A DNA stretch of 64,000 bases from contig JAEWMH010000003.1 in the NCBI GenBank assembly GCA_023393235.1, forward strand, positions 1 through 64,000, in the 5' to 3' direction. Below are positions 1-8,530 of the stretch, piece by piece. The number at the start of each line of letters is the position of its first letter. Positions within the stretch are counted from its first letter, which is position 1. This DNA comes from Bacillota bacterium (GTDB taxonomy: Bacteria > Bacillota > Bacilli > Paenibacillales > NBRC-103111). The notes under the pieces were generated by a model. It was not told the origin of the DNA, ran no database searches, and was given only the letters and a program-made list of their open reading frames with translations. A program made the translations under genes and the position numbers.

Positions 1-303
1 CTTCGTCCCCTTATCCGGCGAGAAGGATTCAATGGCCTTAATGAGTCCGATGGTGCCGATGGAGATCAAATCCTCCAGGTCCTCTCCGGTATTGTCAAAC
101 TTCTTGACGATATGGGCCACCAGACGCAGGTTATGCTCAATCAGCATATTGCGGGAATTCAGATCTCCCCCGGCCATCTGCTTCAGATGCTTTGCTTCCT
201 CGCTTTCGGATAAGGGCTGCGGGAAGGCATTATTCTTTACATACGAAACCAATAAGGATAGCTCTTTAATGAATAAAGCAATCATGGCGAAAAATCCCGG
301 CAC
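1..303 (-). CDS. sigK: RNA polymerase sigma-K factor, 5' part (cut by window edge)
   Basis: This is the N-terminal 101 residues of the late mother-cell sporulation sigma factor; the rest lies beyond base 1. The visible protein has the hydrophobic SigK pro-sequence with LVSYVKNNAFPQPLS, then sigma region 2 with the run RNMLIEHNLRLVAHIVKKF and LISIGTIGLIKAIESFSPDKGTK-type core-binding residues. In the family the pro-sequence is cleaved by the membrane protease SpoIVFB to release active sigma-K. I chose the GTG at 303 because AAGGGGTGA lies about 6 bases before it. A GTG at 312 and an ATG at 285 are also in frame. Whether the gene is continuous or split by a skin-type element cannot be seen here. 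Confidence 0.93.
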   Translation of the reverse strand, partial: MPGFFAMIALFIKELSLLVSYVKNNAFPQPLSESEEAKHLKQMAGGDLNSRNMLIEHNLRLVAHIVKKFDNTGEDLEDLISIGTIGLIKAIESFSPDKGTK

Positions 304-536
304 GGCAGTCACCCCTTGTCAGCAATATGCACCATGCCCCGGTGAAGGAGTAGCATGAGCGTAAGCAAAGTAGTAACAGTCTATGTGGGTATCCGCCTAC
401 TTGTGCCTGTCCGGCGCCCAAAAAACAAAACCTTGGTTCATTCGATTCGCTTCGGGTAATTGGGTATAATAAACCATAATCCATTGGAATATCCTGCTTT
501 TTTTGAGCAAACACCAAATAAGGGGGCTACGCGGCT

Positions 537-1322
537 ATGGAAATGGAAATGCTGGCACAGGTAGAGGCATTGGCCCTCAAAAAGCAAAAAATATACCGGC
601 AAAGCATGCTGCGCTATATTGCGCGGGCCATGCTGGCCAGTATGTTCATCGGCTTCGGGGTTATCGTGGCCTTCAAAACGGGCAATTACTTCTTTCTCGA
701 GCATTCTCCCTTGACCTATCCCATGGCGGCCATCACCTTCGGCGCAGCCATTATCCTGATCTCGTACGGCGGCGGTGACCTGTTCACGGGGGATACCTTC
801 TATTACAGCTATGCCGCCCTGCGCCGGAAAATGGAGTGGGTGGAGGTGGCGCGGATGTGGTGCGTCAGCTACTTAGGCAATATTTTGGGGGCTACGGCCT
901 TTGCCCTGCTGATTTACCTCACCGGGCTGTTCAATTCCTCCAGTGTGAACCAGTTCCTGCTGGATGTAGTGGCCCACAAGATGGAGGCACCCATCAGCCA
1001 ATTGTTCTTCCGGGCGATCCTCTGTAACTGGCTGGTCTGTCTGGCCTTCTTCGTGCCCATGTCCATGAAAAGCGACGGCGCCAAAATGTTCGCCATGATG
1101 CTCTTCGTCTTCTGCTTCTTCATCTCCGGCTATGAGCACAGCATTGCCAACATGTGTACCTTCGCCATTGCTCTGGTGCTGCATCATCCGGGAACCATCT
1201 CCTGGTACGGTGTGTTCCACAATCTGATCCCCGTAACCATCGGCAATCTGATCGGCGGTGGTATCCTGATGGGGGTCATGTATTACTACGTTAACAAACC
1301 TTTTCTCGATGATTCCCATTAA
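537..1322 (+). CDS. formate/nitrite transporter (FNT) family channel
   Basis: An integral membrane protein of 261 residues with six hydrophobic segments, the usual FNT size and fold (FocA, NirC, YrhG). It moves small monovalent anions such as formate or nitrite across the cytoplasmic membrane. Family marks seen are the early YIARAMLASMFIGFG helix, the CNWLVCLA segment, GYEHSIANM in the fifth helix region, and PVTIGNLIGGG near the end. An AAGGGGG ribosome site at about 522-528 precedes the ATG at 537. A second ATG at 543 is possible. A TATAAT-like -10 box lies at 466-471. No formate or nitrite metabolism gene is adjacent, so the substrate is not decided by context. Confidence 0.9.
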   Translation: MEMEMLAQVEALALKKQKIYRQSMLRYIARAMLASMFIGFGVIVAFKTGNYFFLEHSPLTYPMAAITFGAAIILISYGGGDLFTGDTFYYSYAALRRKMEWVEVARMWCVSYLGNILGATAFALLIYLTGLFNSSSVNQFLLDVVAHKMEAPISQLFFRAILCNWLVCLAFFVPMSMKSDGAKMFAMMLFVFCFFISGYEHSIANMCTFAIALVLHHPGTISWYGVFHNLIPVTIGNLIGGGILMGVMYYYVNKPFLDDSH

Positions 1323-1394
1323 TTTGGTTAATCTGGCAACAAAAACGCGCTAAACTGCGTCTACATACATAAAGAGAACAATAGGAGAGATAAC

Positions 1395-2681
1395 ATGCCC
1401 GTTACCACTGCACCCCCGTTGGAAAAACTGGGATGGAAGCGCCACGGGGCAATCCTGGGATATGCGCTTCTGATTGTAATCGTCAGCCGCCTTTTGCTTT
1501 ACGGAATCGGTTATTTGGGATTAAACCTGTTTCCGGTTTATACCATACAGCCTACCTACAAAACCTTCGATCTGGGGGATGGCCAGGTGCTGCAGGTTAT
1601 GGATCTCCCGGAAAAGCTGTCGGATACCCAACTCCTCAAACCCGCCCATGTGTACAAGTTTGATGTGTTTTCCTATATGAGCATTGCCCGGGACGGGTAC
1701 CATACATATCAGATTGACGAGCCTCATCCTCCGGCCAACTGGGTGTTTTTTCCGCTGTACCCCATGATGGTCAAAGGATTGTCTTATGTTCTTCCCTGGA
1801 GCCTGCATACCATCGGCCTGGTGCTGTCCAATGTGCTGCTGGTTTTCGCATTGTACTTCATCCACCTGACCGCATTGGCCCGGGGGGTTGCCAAGGAAGG
1901 CATCGGCTTTATTTTGTTTACAGTGGTGGTGTATCCGGCCTCCATCTATTTTTCGCTGATGTATACGGAAAGCCTGTTTCTCCTGCTATGTGCGGCCACC
2001 CTGTATTTTGCCCATACGAAACGGTTTTTCTGGGCCATGCTGGCGGCAGGCCTGTCCACGGTAACCCGGGTACCGGGGGTTGCCAATCTAGTTTTTGCCG
2101 GAGGAGCCATTCTGGTGGAGCTGATCCGGCGGCGCAAGCTGGTTTGGGCGGATGCCCGATTCCTGGGTTATGCGGTGATGGCGGTATTACCTATGCTCAG
2201 TTATCTGGCTTATATGAAGAACCTGACCGGGGATTTTCTGGCGCCGATGCACGAGCAGGATAATTGGGGCCGGGCAACCGCCTTTCCCTTCGGCAATTAT
2301 GTTCATTATTTCAGCAAACCTTACTTTATCCTGGGAGGAGGCGGCTGGGATAACGGGGTGATCTCCTTTGTGATGGCCACCTTCGCCCTGCTGGTGTTTT
2401 TCCTCTACGCCGTCAAGCATTGGCGCAAGCTGTTCGGCAATTTAATGGAGCTGCTGTTTTTCGTGTACGGCTTCTTCCTGATCGCCATTCCCTTCAGCAG
2501 CTCGCCCGACCTTTTAACCAGCATTGTGCGGTATATGATGGTATCCATCCCCATGTACTTCTACCTGTATGATCTCACAGCCCGGTATCCGCTGATCCGG
2601 AACACCGCGGTGACTCTGCTGATTATGCTCAATACCGTCATCACCATCTGTTTTGTGACGGAATATTTCTTCGTGGTTTAA
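1395..2681 (+). CDS. PIG-V/GT76-like membrane glycosyltransferase
   Basis: A 428-residue polytopic membrane protein. After a first hydrophobic helix (about residues 18-40) an extracytoplasmic loop carries KFDVFSYMSIARDGYHTYQ followed by NWVFFPLYPMMVKG. These correspond to the D-x(n)-SIAR-GY and FFPLYP signatures of the PIG-V/GT-C mannosyltransferase superfamily, which use polyprenyl-phosphate sugars. About eight further membrane helices follow. AGGAGAG lies about 6 bases before the ATG. The gene follows the FNT channel by 72 bases and has a strong terminator at 2708-2762. The acceptor is unknown; a cell-surface glycan or protein glycosylation role is inferred from the family. Confidence 0.72.
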   Translation: MPVTTAPPLEKLGWKRHGAILGYALLIVIVSRLLLYGIGYLGLNLFPVYTIQPTYKTFDLGDGQVLQVMDLPEKLSDTQLLKPAHVYKFDVFSYMSIARDGYHTYQIDEPHPPANWVFFPLYPMMVKGLSYVLPWSLHTIGLVLSNVLLVFALYFIHLTALARGVAKEGIGFILFTVVVYPASIYFSLMYTESLFLLLCAATLYFAHTKRFFWAMLAAGLSTVTRVPGVANLVFAGGAILVELIRRRKLVWADARFLGYAVMAVLPMLSYLAYMKNLTGDFLAPMHEQDNWGRATAFPFGNYVHYFSKPYFILGGGGWDNGVISFVMATFALLVFFLYAVKHWRKLFGNLMELLFFVYGFFLIAIPFSSSPDLLTSIVRYMMVSIPMYFYLYDLTARYPLIRNTAVTLLIMLNTVITICFVTEYFFVV

Positions 2682-2707
2682 GAAGGATTTTCTCAATATC
2701 CAAATGG

Positions 2708-2762
2708 ACAGGGCAAGGAACATCTCCCAGTGGAGGTGGTTTCCTTGCCCTGTTTCATTTTT
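2708..2762 (+). terminator. rho-independent terminator after the PIG-V-like gene
   Basis: ACAGGGCAAGGAA pairs with TTCCTTGCCCTGT around a purine/pyrimidine loop (2708-2753), followed by TTTCATTTTT. It lies 26 bases after the stop codon. Confidence 0.9.
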
Positions 2763-2997
2763 AAGGATCGTCTTTGTCCGGTTAAAGGGACAAGAAAAAT
2801 TTGTAAATTCACCCATAAATAAATACGCAGATGTACCATTCCAAATCTTTCATTTTCAATACAATATATTAACTGCCAACGAGAGTTGTCCTTCAAGCAA
2901 GCCTTATTGGTGCATCACTCTCCCGTCAGCCATCCCATTTCTTTGGACAAAAGTGGAATTTTTCTGTGCTTATTAAACCAAAATCGAGGTGATAATC
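2763..2997 (+). promoter_or_regulatory. leader/promoter region of the collagen-like gene
   Basis: A gene-free AT-rich stretch between the terminator and the TTG start at 2998. It must carry the promoter of the collagen-like gene. I could not assign a sigma-K or sigma-A promoter with confidence. CGAGGTGAT at 2985-2993 is the ribosome binding site. Confidence 0.5.
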
Positions 2998-5133
2998 TTG
3001 GCCATCCAATTAAACAACCGCATTGTGAATGGAAGCTTTGAAACGGGCTTGGCAAACTGGGTATCCGTGAACACCACAGTCAGCTCCATATCCAAAGGCG
3101 GCTTCCAGAGCGCCCAGCTGCTAAGCGGGCTGCCGAATGCTTCGTTGCAGCAAGCCGTGGGGGTAGCTCCCGGAGAAGGATTGTATGTGTCATTATCCTT
3201 GGCCTATCCCTTTGGCGGACAGAGCCCTGCGGTGGTCGTCACGGTAAACTTTTTTAATGGCGCACTGCAATATCTGGGTGCAGGCTATACCCTCATTGTG
3301 CCTCCCGGTTTCTTTACCAACGCACAGTGGCAGGTTTTTGAGGGGGTTACTACATCTGCGCCTGCCGGGGCTGTATCCGCCCAGATTTCCATTAGTTTGG
3401 CTCCGCAGCCGGCTGCCAGCAGCATGCTGGTGGATGAAGTAATCTTGATGAATGCCCTTGATTTGAATACAAGTGGAGCGACAGGACCAACCGGACCCAC
3501 AGGCAGTCCGGGCGCTACAGGGGCCACCGGGCCTACCGGTGGAGGATCAACAGGAGCTACTGGCGTGACCGGGGCGACTGGTACATCTGGCTCTATCGGA
3601 GCCACTGGAGCGACTGGGGCCACTGGGGCGACCGGAGGTGGAACGACTGGAGCCACCGGCGTGACCGGGGCTACCGGTACACCTGGCGCTACAGGGCCGA
3701 CTGGGTCCACTGGGGGCGGAACGACTGGAGCGACGGGTGTGACCGGGGCTACCGGCAGCACGGGCGACATCGGCGCAACGGGCAGCACCGGTGCCACTGG
3801 AGTGACTGGACCTACCGGAGTCGGGACGACAGGAGCTACCGGTGATACCGGCTTACCTGGCGCTACCGGTGATACCGGAGCTCCTGGAGCTACCGGCAGC
3901 ACGGGCGCCACTGGCGACATCGGCGCAACTGGCAGCACCGGTGCCACTGGGCCTACCGGAGTCGGAACGACAGGAGCCACCGGCGAGACCGGCTTACCTG
4001 GCGCTACCGGTGATACCGGAGCTCCTGGAGCTACCGGCAGCACGGGCGCCACTGGCGACATTGGCGCAACGGGTGGCACCGGTGCCACTGGAGTGACTGG
4101 GCCTACCGGAGTCGGAACGACAGGAGCTACCGGCGAGACCGGCTTACCTGGCGCTACCGGCGCCACCGGGGTTTCTGGAGCTACCGGCAGCACGGGCGCC
4201 ACTGGCGACATTGGCGCTACGGGCGGCACCGGTGCCACTGGAGCGACTGGGCCTACCGGAGTCGGAACGACAGGAGCTACCGGCGAGACTGGCTTACCTG
4301 GCGCTACCGGGGTTTCTGGAGCTACCGGCAGCACGGGCGCCACTGGCGACATTGGCGCAACGGGCGGCACCGGTGCCACTGGGCCTACCGGAGTCGGAAC
4401 GACAGGAGCTACCGGTGATACCGGCTTACCTGGCGCAACCGGCGCCACCGGGGCTTCTGGAGCTACCGGCAGCACGGGCGCCACTGGCGACATTGGCGCT
4501 ACTGGCAGCACCGGTGCCACTGGGCCTACCGGAGCCGGAACGACAGGAGCCACCGGCGATACCGGCTTACCTGGCGCCACCGGCGCCACCGGTCTCACTG
4601 GCGTTACCGGCGCCACCGGCGATGCAGGATCCTCCGCAGTGATTCCGTTTGCCTCTGGCGCACCTGCTGTCCTTACGGGTCTTATCGGCAATGTGGTCGG
4701 CACCACAACATTGGTAGGCTTCGGCAACAGCTTCGCAGGCGTATCCCTGGCGGGCGGTAATATCAGCCTTGTCGGCGGAACGGGCGTAGCCACCAACTAT
4801 GCTTTTGTCGTACCGCGTGACGGCACTATTACTTCTCTCTCTGCCTTTTTTAGCGTAGTAGTAGGACTGTCCTTGCTGGATACTCCGGATGTAACGGCTC
4901 AGATTTACGCCTCCGCCGATCCCGACAGCAATACCTTCTCTCCGGTGGCAGGAGCTATCGTCACCATGACCTTACCGGCCGTTACCCTTCTCGGCACCAC
5001 TGTCTCGGGCACCACCACAGGACTCAGCATTCCGGTTACCGAGGGCACACGGCTGCTGATGGTGTTCAGCGGAACGTCCACCGTGGCGGTTACCCTTACC
5101 GGCTATGCCAGCGCCGGACTGGGCCTGAGCTAA
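2998..5133 (+). CDS. collagen-like exosporium/surface protein with BclB C-terminal domain
   Basis: A 711-residue surface protein in three parts. Residues 1 to about 155 form an N-terminal beta domain beginning NNRIVNGSFETGLANW, resembling the domain found before collagen repeats in Bacillus and Paenibacillus proteins. Residues about 158-545 are Gly-X-Thr collagen triplets (GAT, GPT, GST, GVT), with blocks around GVGTTGATG recurring about six times as a unit of roughly 45 residues. The last 165 residues start with VIPFASGAPAVLTG and contain VPRDGTITSLSAFFS; they match the C-terminal domain of the exosporium glycoprotein BclB. Start: GTG 2989 overlaps the ribosome site CGAGGTGAT, so TTG 2998 is preferred. 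Threonines in such repeats are commonly glycosylated. No signal peptide is visible, consistent with mother-cell assembly onto the spore; that location is inference. Confidence 0.88.
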   Translation: MAIQLNNRIVNGSFETGLANWVSVNTTVSSISKGGFQSAQLLSGLPNASLQQAVGVAPGEGLYVSLSLAYPFGGQSPAVVVTVNFFNGALQYLGAGYTLIVPPGFFTNAQWQVFEGVTTSAPAGAVSAQISISLAPQPAASSMLVDEVILMNALDLNTSGATGPTGPTGSPGATGATGPTGGGSTGATGVTGATGTSGSIGATGATGATGATGGGTTGATGVTGATGTPGATGPTGSTGGGTTGATGVTGATGSTGDIGATGSTGATGVTGPTGVGTTGATGDTGLPGATGDTGAPGATGSTGATGDIGATGSTGATGPTGVGTTGATGETGLPGATGDTGAPGATGSTGATGDIGATGGTGATGVTGPTGVGTTGATGETGLPGATGATGVSGATGSTGATGDIGATGGTGATGATGPTGVGTTGATGETGLPGATGVSGATGSTGATGDIGATGGTGATGPTGVGTTGATGDTGLPGATGATGASGATGSTGATGDIGATGSTGATGPTGAGTTGATGDTGLPGATGATGLTGVTGATGDAGSSAVIPFASGAPAVLTGLIGNVVGTTTLVGFGNSFAGVSLAGGNISLVGGTGVATNYAFVVPRDGTITSLSAFFSVVVGLSLLDTPDVTAQIYASADPDSNTFSPVAGAIVTMTLPAVTLLGTTVSGTTTGLSIPVTEGTRLLMVFSGTSTVAVTLTGYASAGLGLS
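3477..4640 (+). repeat. collagen-type tandem coding repeat
   Basis: Nested repeats inside the collagen-like gene: 9-bp Gly-X-Thr codon triplets, organised into larger near-identical blocks of about 130-150 bp that contain GTCGGAACGACAGGAGC (near 3820, 3960, 4110, 4260, 4393 and 4530). Such a tract is prone to length change by slippage or recombination, so copy number probably varies between strains. Confidence 0.9.
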
Positions 5134-5197
5134 CCGACCAATACAAACACACTGCAAAACTCCCGGCGGACCCCAAGAGCCCCCCGGGAAGTGATTT

Positions 5198-5280
5198 TAA
5201 CGAATCTCACAAGGCTTATTTCTCGAAGAAATGGCGATTTGGAAATGTAACGAATCTGAGCCGCGCTATTACCTGCGCCT
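5198..5280 (+). repeat. TAACGG-family 50-bp repeat, direct dimer copy 1
   Basis: Two 25-bp cores start TAACGAATCT at 5198 and 5248, exactly 50 bases apart. They are shorter-range relatives of the 182-bp palindromic elements elsewhere in the window but have no inverted partner here. Confidence 0.75.
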
Positions 5281-5292
5281 TGACTAAGCATA

Positions 5293-5349
5293 TACCGCTT
5301 CGATACGTGCTGCTCTTCTGGGAGCAGGCGCATTGAGGCGGTTTTTTTT
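5293..5349 (+). terminator. long terminator hairpin downstream of the collagen-like gene
   Basis: ACCGCTTCGAT...GCTGCTC pairs almost throughout with GAGCAGGCG...GAGGCGGT, followed by eight T residues. It lies 160 bases after the stop codon, so the collagen-like mRNA would carry repeat copy 1 in its 3' end. Confidence 0.75.
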
Positions 5350-5535
5350 CACTGGAATAGGGTGGGCGGATGAGCGAATTTGAACGGGTGTACGAAGGTT
5401 GGCTGCAGAAGCAAGCAGAGGATAAACAGAATCCGGGGAAGCTGGAGTTTTGACGCAAGGGGTTGGTGCATGGGAGCACAGATTTCTGTGCACCATCCAT
5501 TCCCCTTTATTGGGAGTCCGGAGCATTTCGGGATT

Positions 5536-5620
5536 TTACGAATCTCACAATGCTTATTTCGCGATAAAGAAGCGGTTTGAATATGTAACGAATCTGAACC
5601 ACGCTATTGCTTACGCCCTA
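5536..5620 (+). repeat. TAACGG-family 50-bp repeat, direct dimer copy 2
   Basis: Cores start TTACGAATCT at 5536 and TAACGAATCT at 5586, again 50 bases apart, in the same orientation as copy 1 and 338 bases from it. The sequence between the cores also resembles copy 1, so the two copies are homologous over about 80 bases. Confidence 0.75.
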
Positions 5621-5685
5621 GCTCACCACTCACTGTCCGCCAGCGTCCCCTTCGTCAGGCGCCTCAGCCCCCATGGGCTGAAGCC

Positions 5686-6306
5686 CTACCCGTTCCGGAA
5701 ATAAAATATCGCCAGCTGGGTCCTGTCCCGCAGCTCCAGCTTTTCCAGAATAATGCTGATGTAATTGCGGACCGTACCTTCGCTTAAAAACAGCTCCTTG
5801 GCAATCTCCTTATTGGACAAGCCATTGGCCACCTGCACAATAATGTCCCATTCCTTCTCATTTAAGCCCAAGCGGGCCCAATCCGCCTTGATGCCCTTAT
5901 TCAGCAGAGCCGGGATCCGGGTGATGATCTCGTCCCCGAATACACGCTGGCCTCCGAATACCGTGCGCAGGGAAGGCACAATACTTTCAAAATCCTGCTT
6001 CAATATGTATCCCTTGGCTCCCAGCCGGATTGCTTTCACTATGTACTCATCGTCGGAAAAAGTAGTTAAAAACAGAATTTTCCGGGACGGCTCCTCCCCC
6101 AGCAAAATCTCCGCGGCTTCAATGCCCGTCATGCCCTCCATGCGGATATCCATCAGGAGAATATCCGGCTCCAGCCTCCGGAACAGCTCCACACCCTCAC
6201 GACCGCTATTGCCGGTTCCTGCAACCGTAATGTCCTCCTCTGCCTCCAGAATCGTCTTCAGCGAAGCCGTCACCAGCCTGTCGTCATCCACAACCACTAC
6301 CTTCAT
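5686..6306 (-). CDS. NarL/LuxR-family response regulator
   Basis: A 206-residue two-component response regulator. The receiver domain has the acidic triad VDDD near residue 8, the phosphoacceptor Asp53 in LLMDIRM, Thr81/82 and Lys103. The C-terminal LuxR helix-turn-helix (about 140-200) contains LSNKEIAKELFLSEGTVRNYIS. Its start overlaps the end of the histidine kinase by 4 bases (ATGA), so the two are translationally coupled. The pair is divergent from an ABC-2 export operon beginning at 7574. This set matches the composition of the B. subtilis LnrJK/LnrLMN (YfiJKLMN) antibiotic-export module, which suggests that it activates the divergent operon. Confidence 0.92.
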   Translation of the reverse strand: MKVVVVDDDRLVTASLKTILEAEEDITVAGTGNSGREGVELFRRLEPDILLMDIRMEGMTGIEAAEILLGEEPSRKILFLTTFSDDEYIVKAIRLGAKGYILKQDFESIVPSLRTVFGGQRVFGDEIITRIPALLNKGIKADWARLGLNEKEWDIIVQVANGLSNKEIAKELFLSEGTVRNYISIILEKLELRDRTQLAIFYFRNG

Positions 6307-7388
6307 TCCGCCGCACCCTCCTCCACAATATTTTCCTTCGGGATCGAAATAAAAAGCGCAAAGCCATCCTTTGTATGTATCCGCATGATCCCGTTGAAGG
6401 CTTCCACGCGGCTTTCAATATTTTTGAGTCCAATCCCGCTGTCTGCATTGATGCTCTTGACCTGACCGTTATCCCGGACCACCAGCTGGTAAAATGCCGG
6501 ATGCTCCCGCAGGGTCACACTGGCCAACGTGGCATCCGAATGCCGGACAATATTGGACAAGGCTTCCTTAACGATGGAAATCAGCGCATACTTCAGGCGT
6601 TTATCCGGGTTGCCCTGGATTTCATAATCAAACTTCAGGCCGCAGAAGGTGAATTTATCCGTCAGCTCCTGAAGCTGGGCATACAAATCCACAGATTCAT
6701 CATACAGATTATGCACACTCTGCCGGATGCTGTCCATAGCCTCCGAGAGAGTTGCCTTCAAGGTTAAAAGTGGCGGGCGGGCTTTTTCATCCTTCGTCAC
6801 CGCAAGCATAGCCCCCATCTGCAGCAGCGAGCTGGACAAAAGATGCCCTACATTATCATGGATTTCCCGGGCAATGCGGTTGCGCTCATTCAAGGTGGCC
6901 AGGCTGATCCGGTCATCCTGCTTCTCCATCAGCTCCTGATTCTGGCGTTTCAGCACAAGAGCCATTTCCCTGGAGGAATCCCTCAACTCGTAGAAGTTGG
7001 CCAGCAGCTTCAACTGAGCATCCGTCCTCCTCTTCAGAATGGCGGCAAATCCCAGGAGCAGCACCAGGACCGCCATCATCACATCCGAACGTCCCCAATG
7101 AATCATAACCGGTACCAGGGCAGCAAGCCCAATCCACTGCCACGGCCGGAAAATCAGGTCATATCCTACCAGCGGGAAAAAGAAAAGCAGCCCCGGCATC
7201 GGAATACAGGCGGCAATAAACACGGAGGCCAGCAGTGGGCTGGCACGTTTGCTATCGTAGTAAAACATCAAACTGCTGACGATCACAGCGGTCAGCACCG
7301 GCGCTATTTCCATACCGGAAACTGGATCCAACAGATAGACTACCAGACATGAGGCAAACAAAATCACTTTATCGGTTAAATTCATCAT
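6303..7388 (-). CDS. HisKA_3-type sensor histidine kinase
   Basis: A 361-residue membrane sensor kinase. About five hydrophobic segments occupy residues 5-118 with almost no extracellular loop, as in intramembrane-sensing kinases. A coiled-coil linker follows, then the dimerisation/phosphoacceptor segment LNERNRIAREIHDNVGH with His177, and an HATPase domain ending VVRDNG and SGIGLKNIESRV. It is the partner of the NarL-type regulator directly downstream (4-base overlap). AAGGA lies 8 bases before the tandem ATG start. The lack of a sensory domain and the divergent ABC-2 exporter fit detection of a membrane-active antibiotic; that is inference. Confidence 0.9.
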   Translation of the reverse strand: MMNLTDKVILFASCLVVYLLDPVSGMEIAPVLTAVIVSSLMFYYDSKRASPLLASVFIAACIPMPGLLFFFPLVGYDLIFRPWQWIGLAALVPVMIHWGRSDVMMAVLVLLLGFAAILKRRTDAQLKLLANFYELRDSSREMALVLKRQNQELMEKQDDRISLATLNERNRIAREIHDNVGHLLSSSLLQMGAMLAVTKDEKARPPLLTLKATLSEAMDSIRQSVHNLYDESVDLYAQLQELTDKFTFCGLKFDYEIQGNPDKRLKYALISIVKEALSNIVRHSDATLASVTLREHPAFYQLVVRDNGQVKSINADSGIGLKNIESRVEAFNGIMRIHTKDGFALFISIPKENIVEEGAAE

Positions 7389-7573
7389 CGTTATCGTCCT
7401 TATGGAGCAGGAATCCGTGCAGCCTCTATTCTACCACATCCCCCCGGCAAAAAGACGGACAAGTTCAGGCCGGAAATGACATTTGTCATGCCGGTCTCCT
7501 GACACTGCGCACTTATCCCCCGGCGCCAAAACGGTTACCATGATGCTATGAGAACGAAGGAGGCAGGTCACAC

Positions 7574-8509
7574 ATGGTCATTAAAGTGAAAAACCTGGTG
7601 AAACGGTACGAGGAACTATTGGCATTGGATCATCTGTCCCTGGAGGTGCGGGAAGGGGAAATTTTCGGCTTGCTGGGGCCTAACGGCTCCGGCAAAACCA
7701 CTATCATCAACTGCATTCTTTCGCTGCTGGAGTACGACAAGGGCGAGGTGGAGGTGTTCGGCAAACCCATGAGGCCGGACTCCTATGATATCAAGCGGGA
7801 TATCGGCATCATTATGCAGAACGTCGCTGTTTTTGATGAACTGACCGTTTATGAGAATATCAACTACTTCTGCGGCCTTTATATCCCGGACAAAACGGAG
7901 CGCAAGAAGCTGGTGAAGGAAGCCATTGAATTCGTCGGGCTGGAGGATTTCACCAAATATTATCCCAAGAAGCTCAGCGGCGGCCTCCTGCGGCGCCTGA
8001 ATATTGCCTGCGGCATCGCCCATAAGCCCAAGCTGATCATTCTTGACGAGCCTACCGTAGCGGTGGACCCCCAAAGCCGGAACAAAATCCTGGAGGGCAT
8101 CGTGCGGCTGAACGAACAGGGCGCCACTATTGTGTACACCTCCCACTACATGGAGGAGGTCGAGCAGATCTGCTCCCGCATCGTGATTATGGATAAGGGC
8201 AAGGTTATTGCCGCGGGTACGAAAGAGGAGCTGAAGGGGATGATCGCCACCGGTGAAAAAATCACTGTGGAAACCTTCGCTCCCGTCCAGCCTGAGGCGC
8301 TGGCGGCGCTCCGTAAAGTGCCGGGCATCGAATCCGCGGAAGCCACCGACAGGACACTGTCCATCAAGTCCGGCAAGGGCCGCAATAATCTGGAGAATGT
8401 GCTGGAGTTTCTTAAGAACAGGGAAATCAGCTTCGGGCGGATCTACTCTGAGCTCCCCACGCTGAACGACGTATTCCTGGAGATTACCGGCAAGGAATTG
8501 CGGGATTAA
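7574..8509 (+). CDS. ABC-2 exporter ATP-binding protein (LnrL-like)
   Basis: A 311-residue ATPase of the antibiotic-export (DrrA/NatA/LnrL) type. Walker A is GPNGSGKTT, the signature LSGGLLRRL, Walker B LIILDEPT, and the switch region TSHYMEEVEQ. A C-terminal extension of about 90 residues follows, as in drug-export ATPases. The signature has LL where KQ or MK is more usual. AAGGAGG lies 11 bases before the ATG. It is the first gene of a three-gene operon with two ABC-2 permeases and equals LnrL in length. A role in exporting a membrane-active compound is inferred from this arrangement. Confidence 0.9.
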   Translation: MVIKVKNLVKRYEELLALDHLSLEVREGEIFGLLGPNGSGKTTIINCILSLLEYDKGEVEVFGKPMRPDSYDIKRDIGIIMQNVAVFDELTVYENINYFCGLYIPDKTERKKLVKEAIEFVGLEDFTKYYPKKLSGGLLRRLNIACGIAHKPKLIILDEPTVAVDPQSRNKILEGIVRLNEQGATIVYTSHYMEEVEQICSRIVIMDKGKVIAAGTKEELKGMIATGEKITVETFAPVQPEALAALRKVPGIESAEATDRTLSIKSGKGRNNLENVLEFLKNREISFGRIYSELPTLNDVFLEITGKELRD

Positions 8510-8530
8510 ATAGCCCTTGGGAGGTCTGTT

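Larger units (their letters stand above)
5134..5685. other. 552-bp gene-free interval with terminator and repeats
   Basis: Between the collagen-like gene and the convergent response regulator there is no supported gene. The interval holds a terminator (5293-5349), two copies of an approximately 80-bp repeat (5198-5280 and 5536-5620), and a hairpin at 5464-5500 in which CACAGA pairs with TCTGTG. Confidence 0.7.

Noticed and set aside
3285..4796. A 503-codon open frame on the minus strand opposite the collagen-like gene, rich in Pro and Val.
   Set aside because: It is the antisense shadow of the Gly-X-Thr repeats. It has no ribosome site of note, and the plus strand encodes a clear BclB-type protein.
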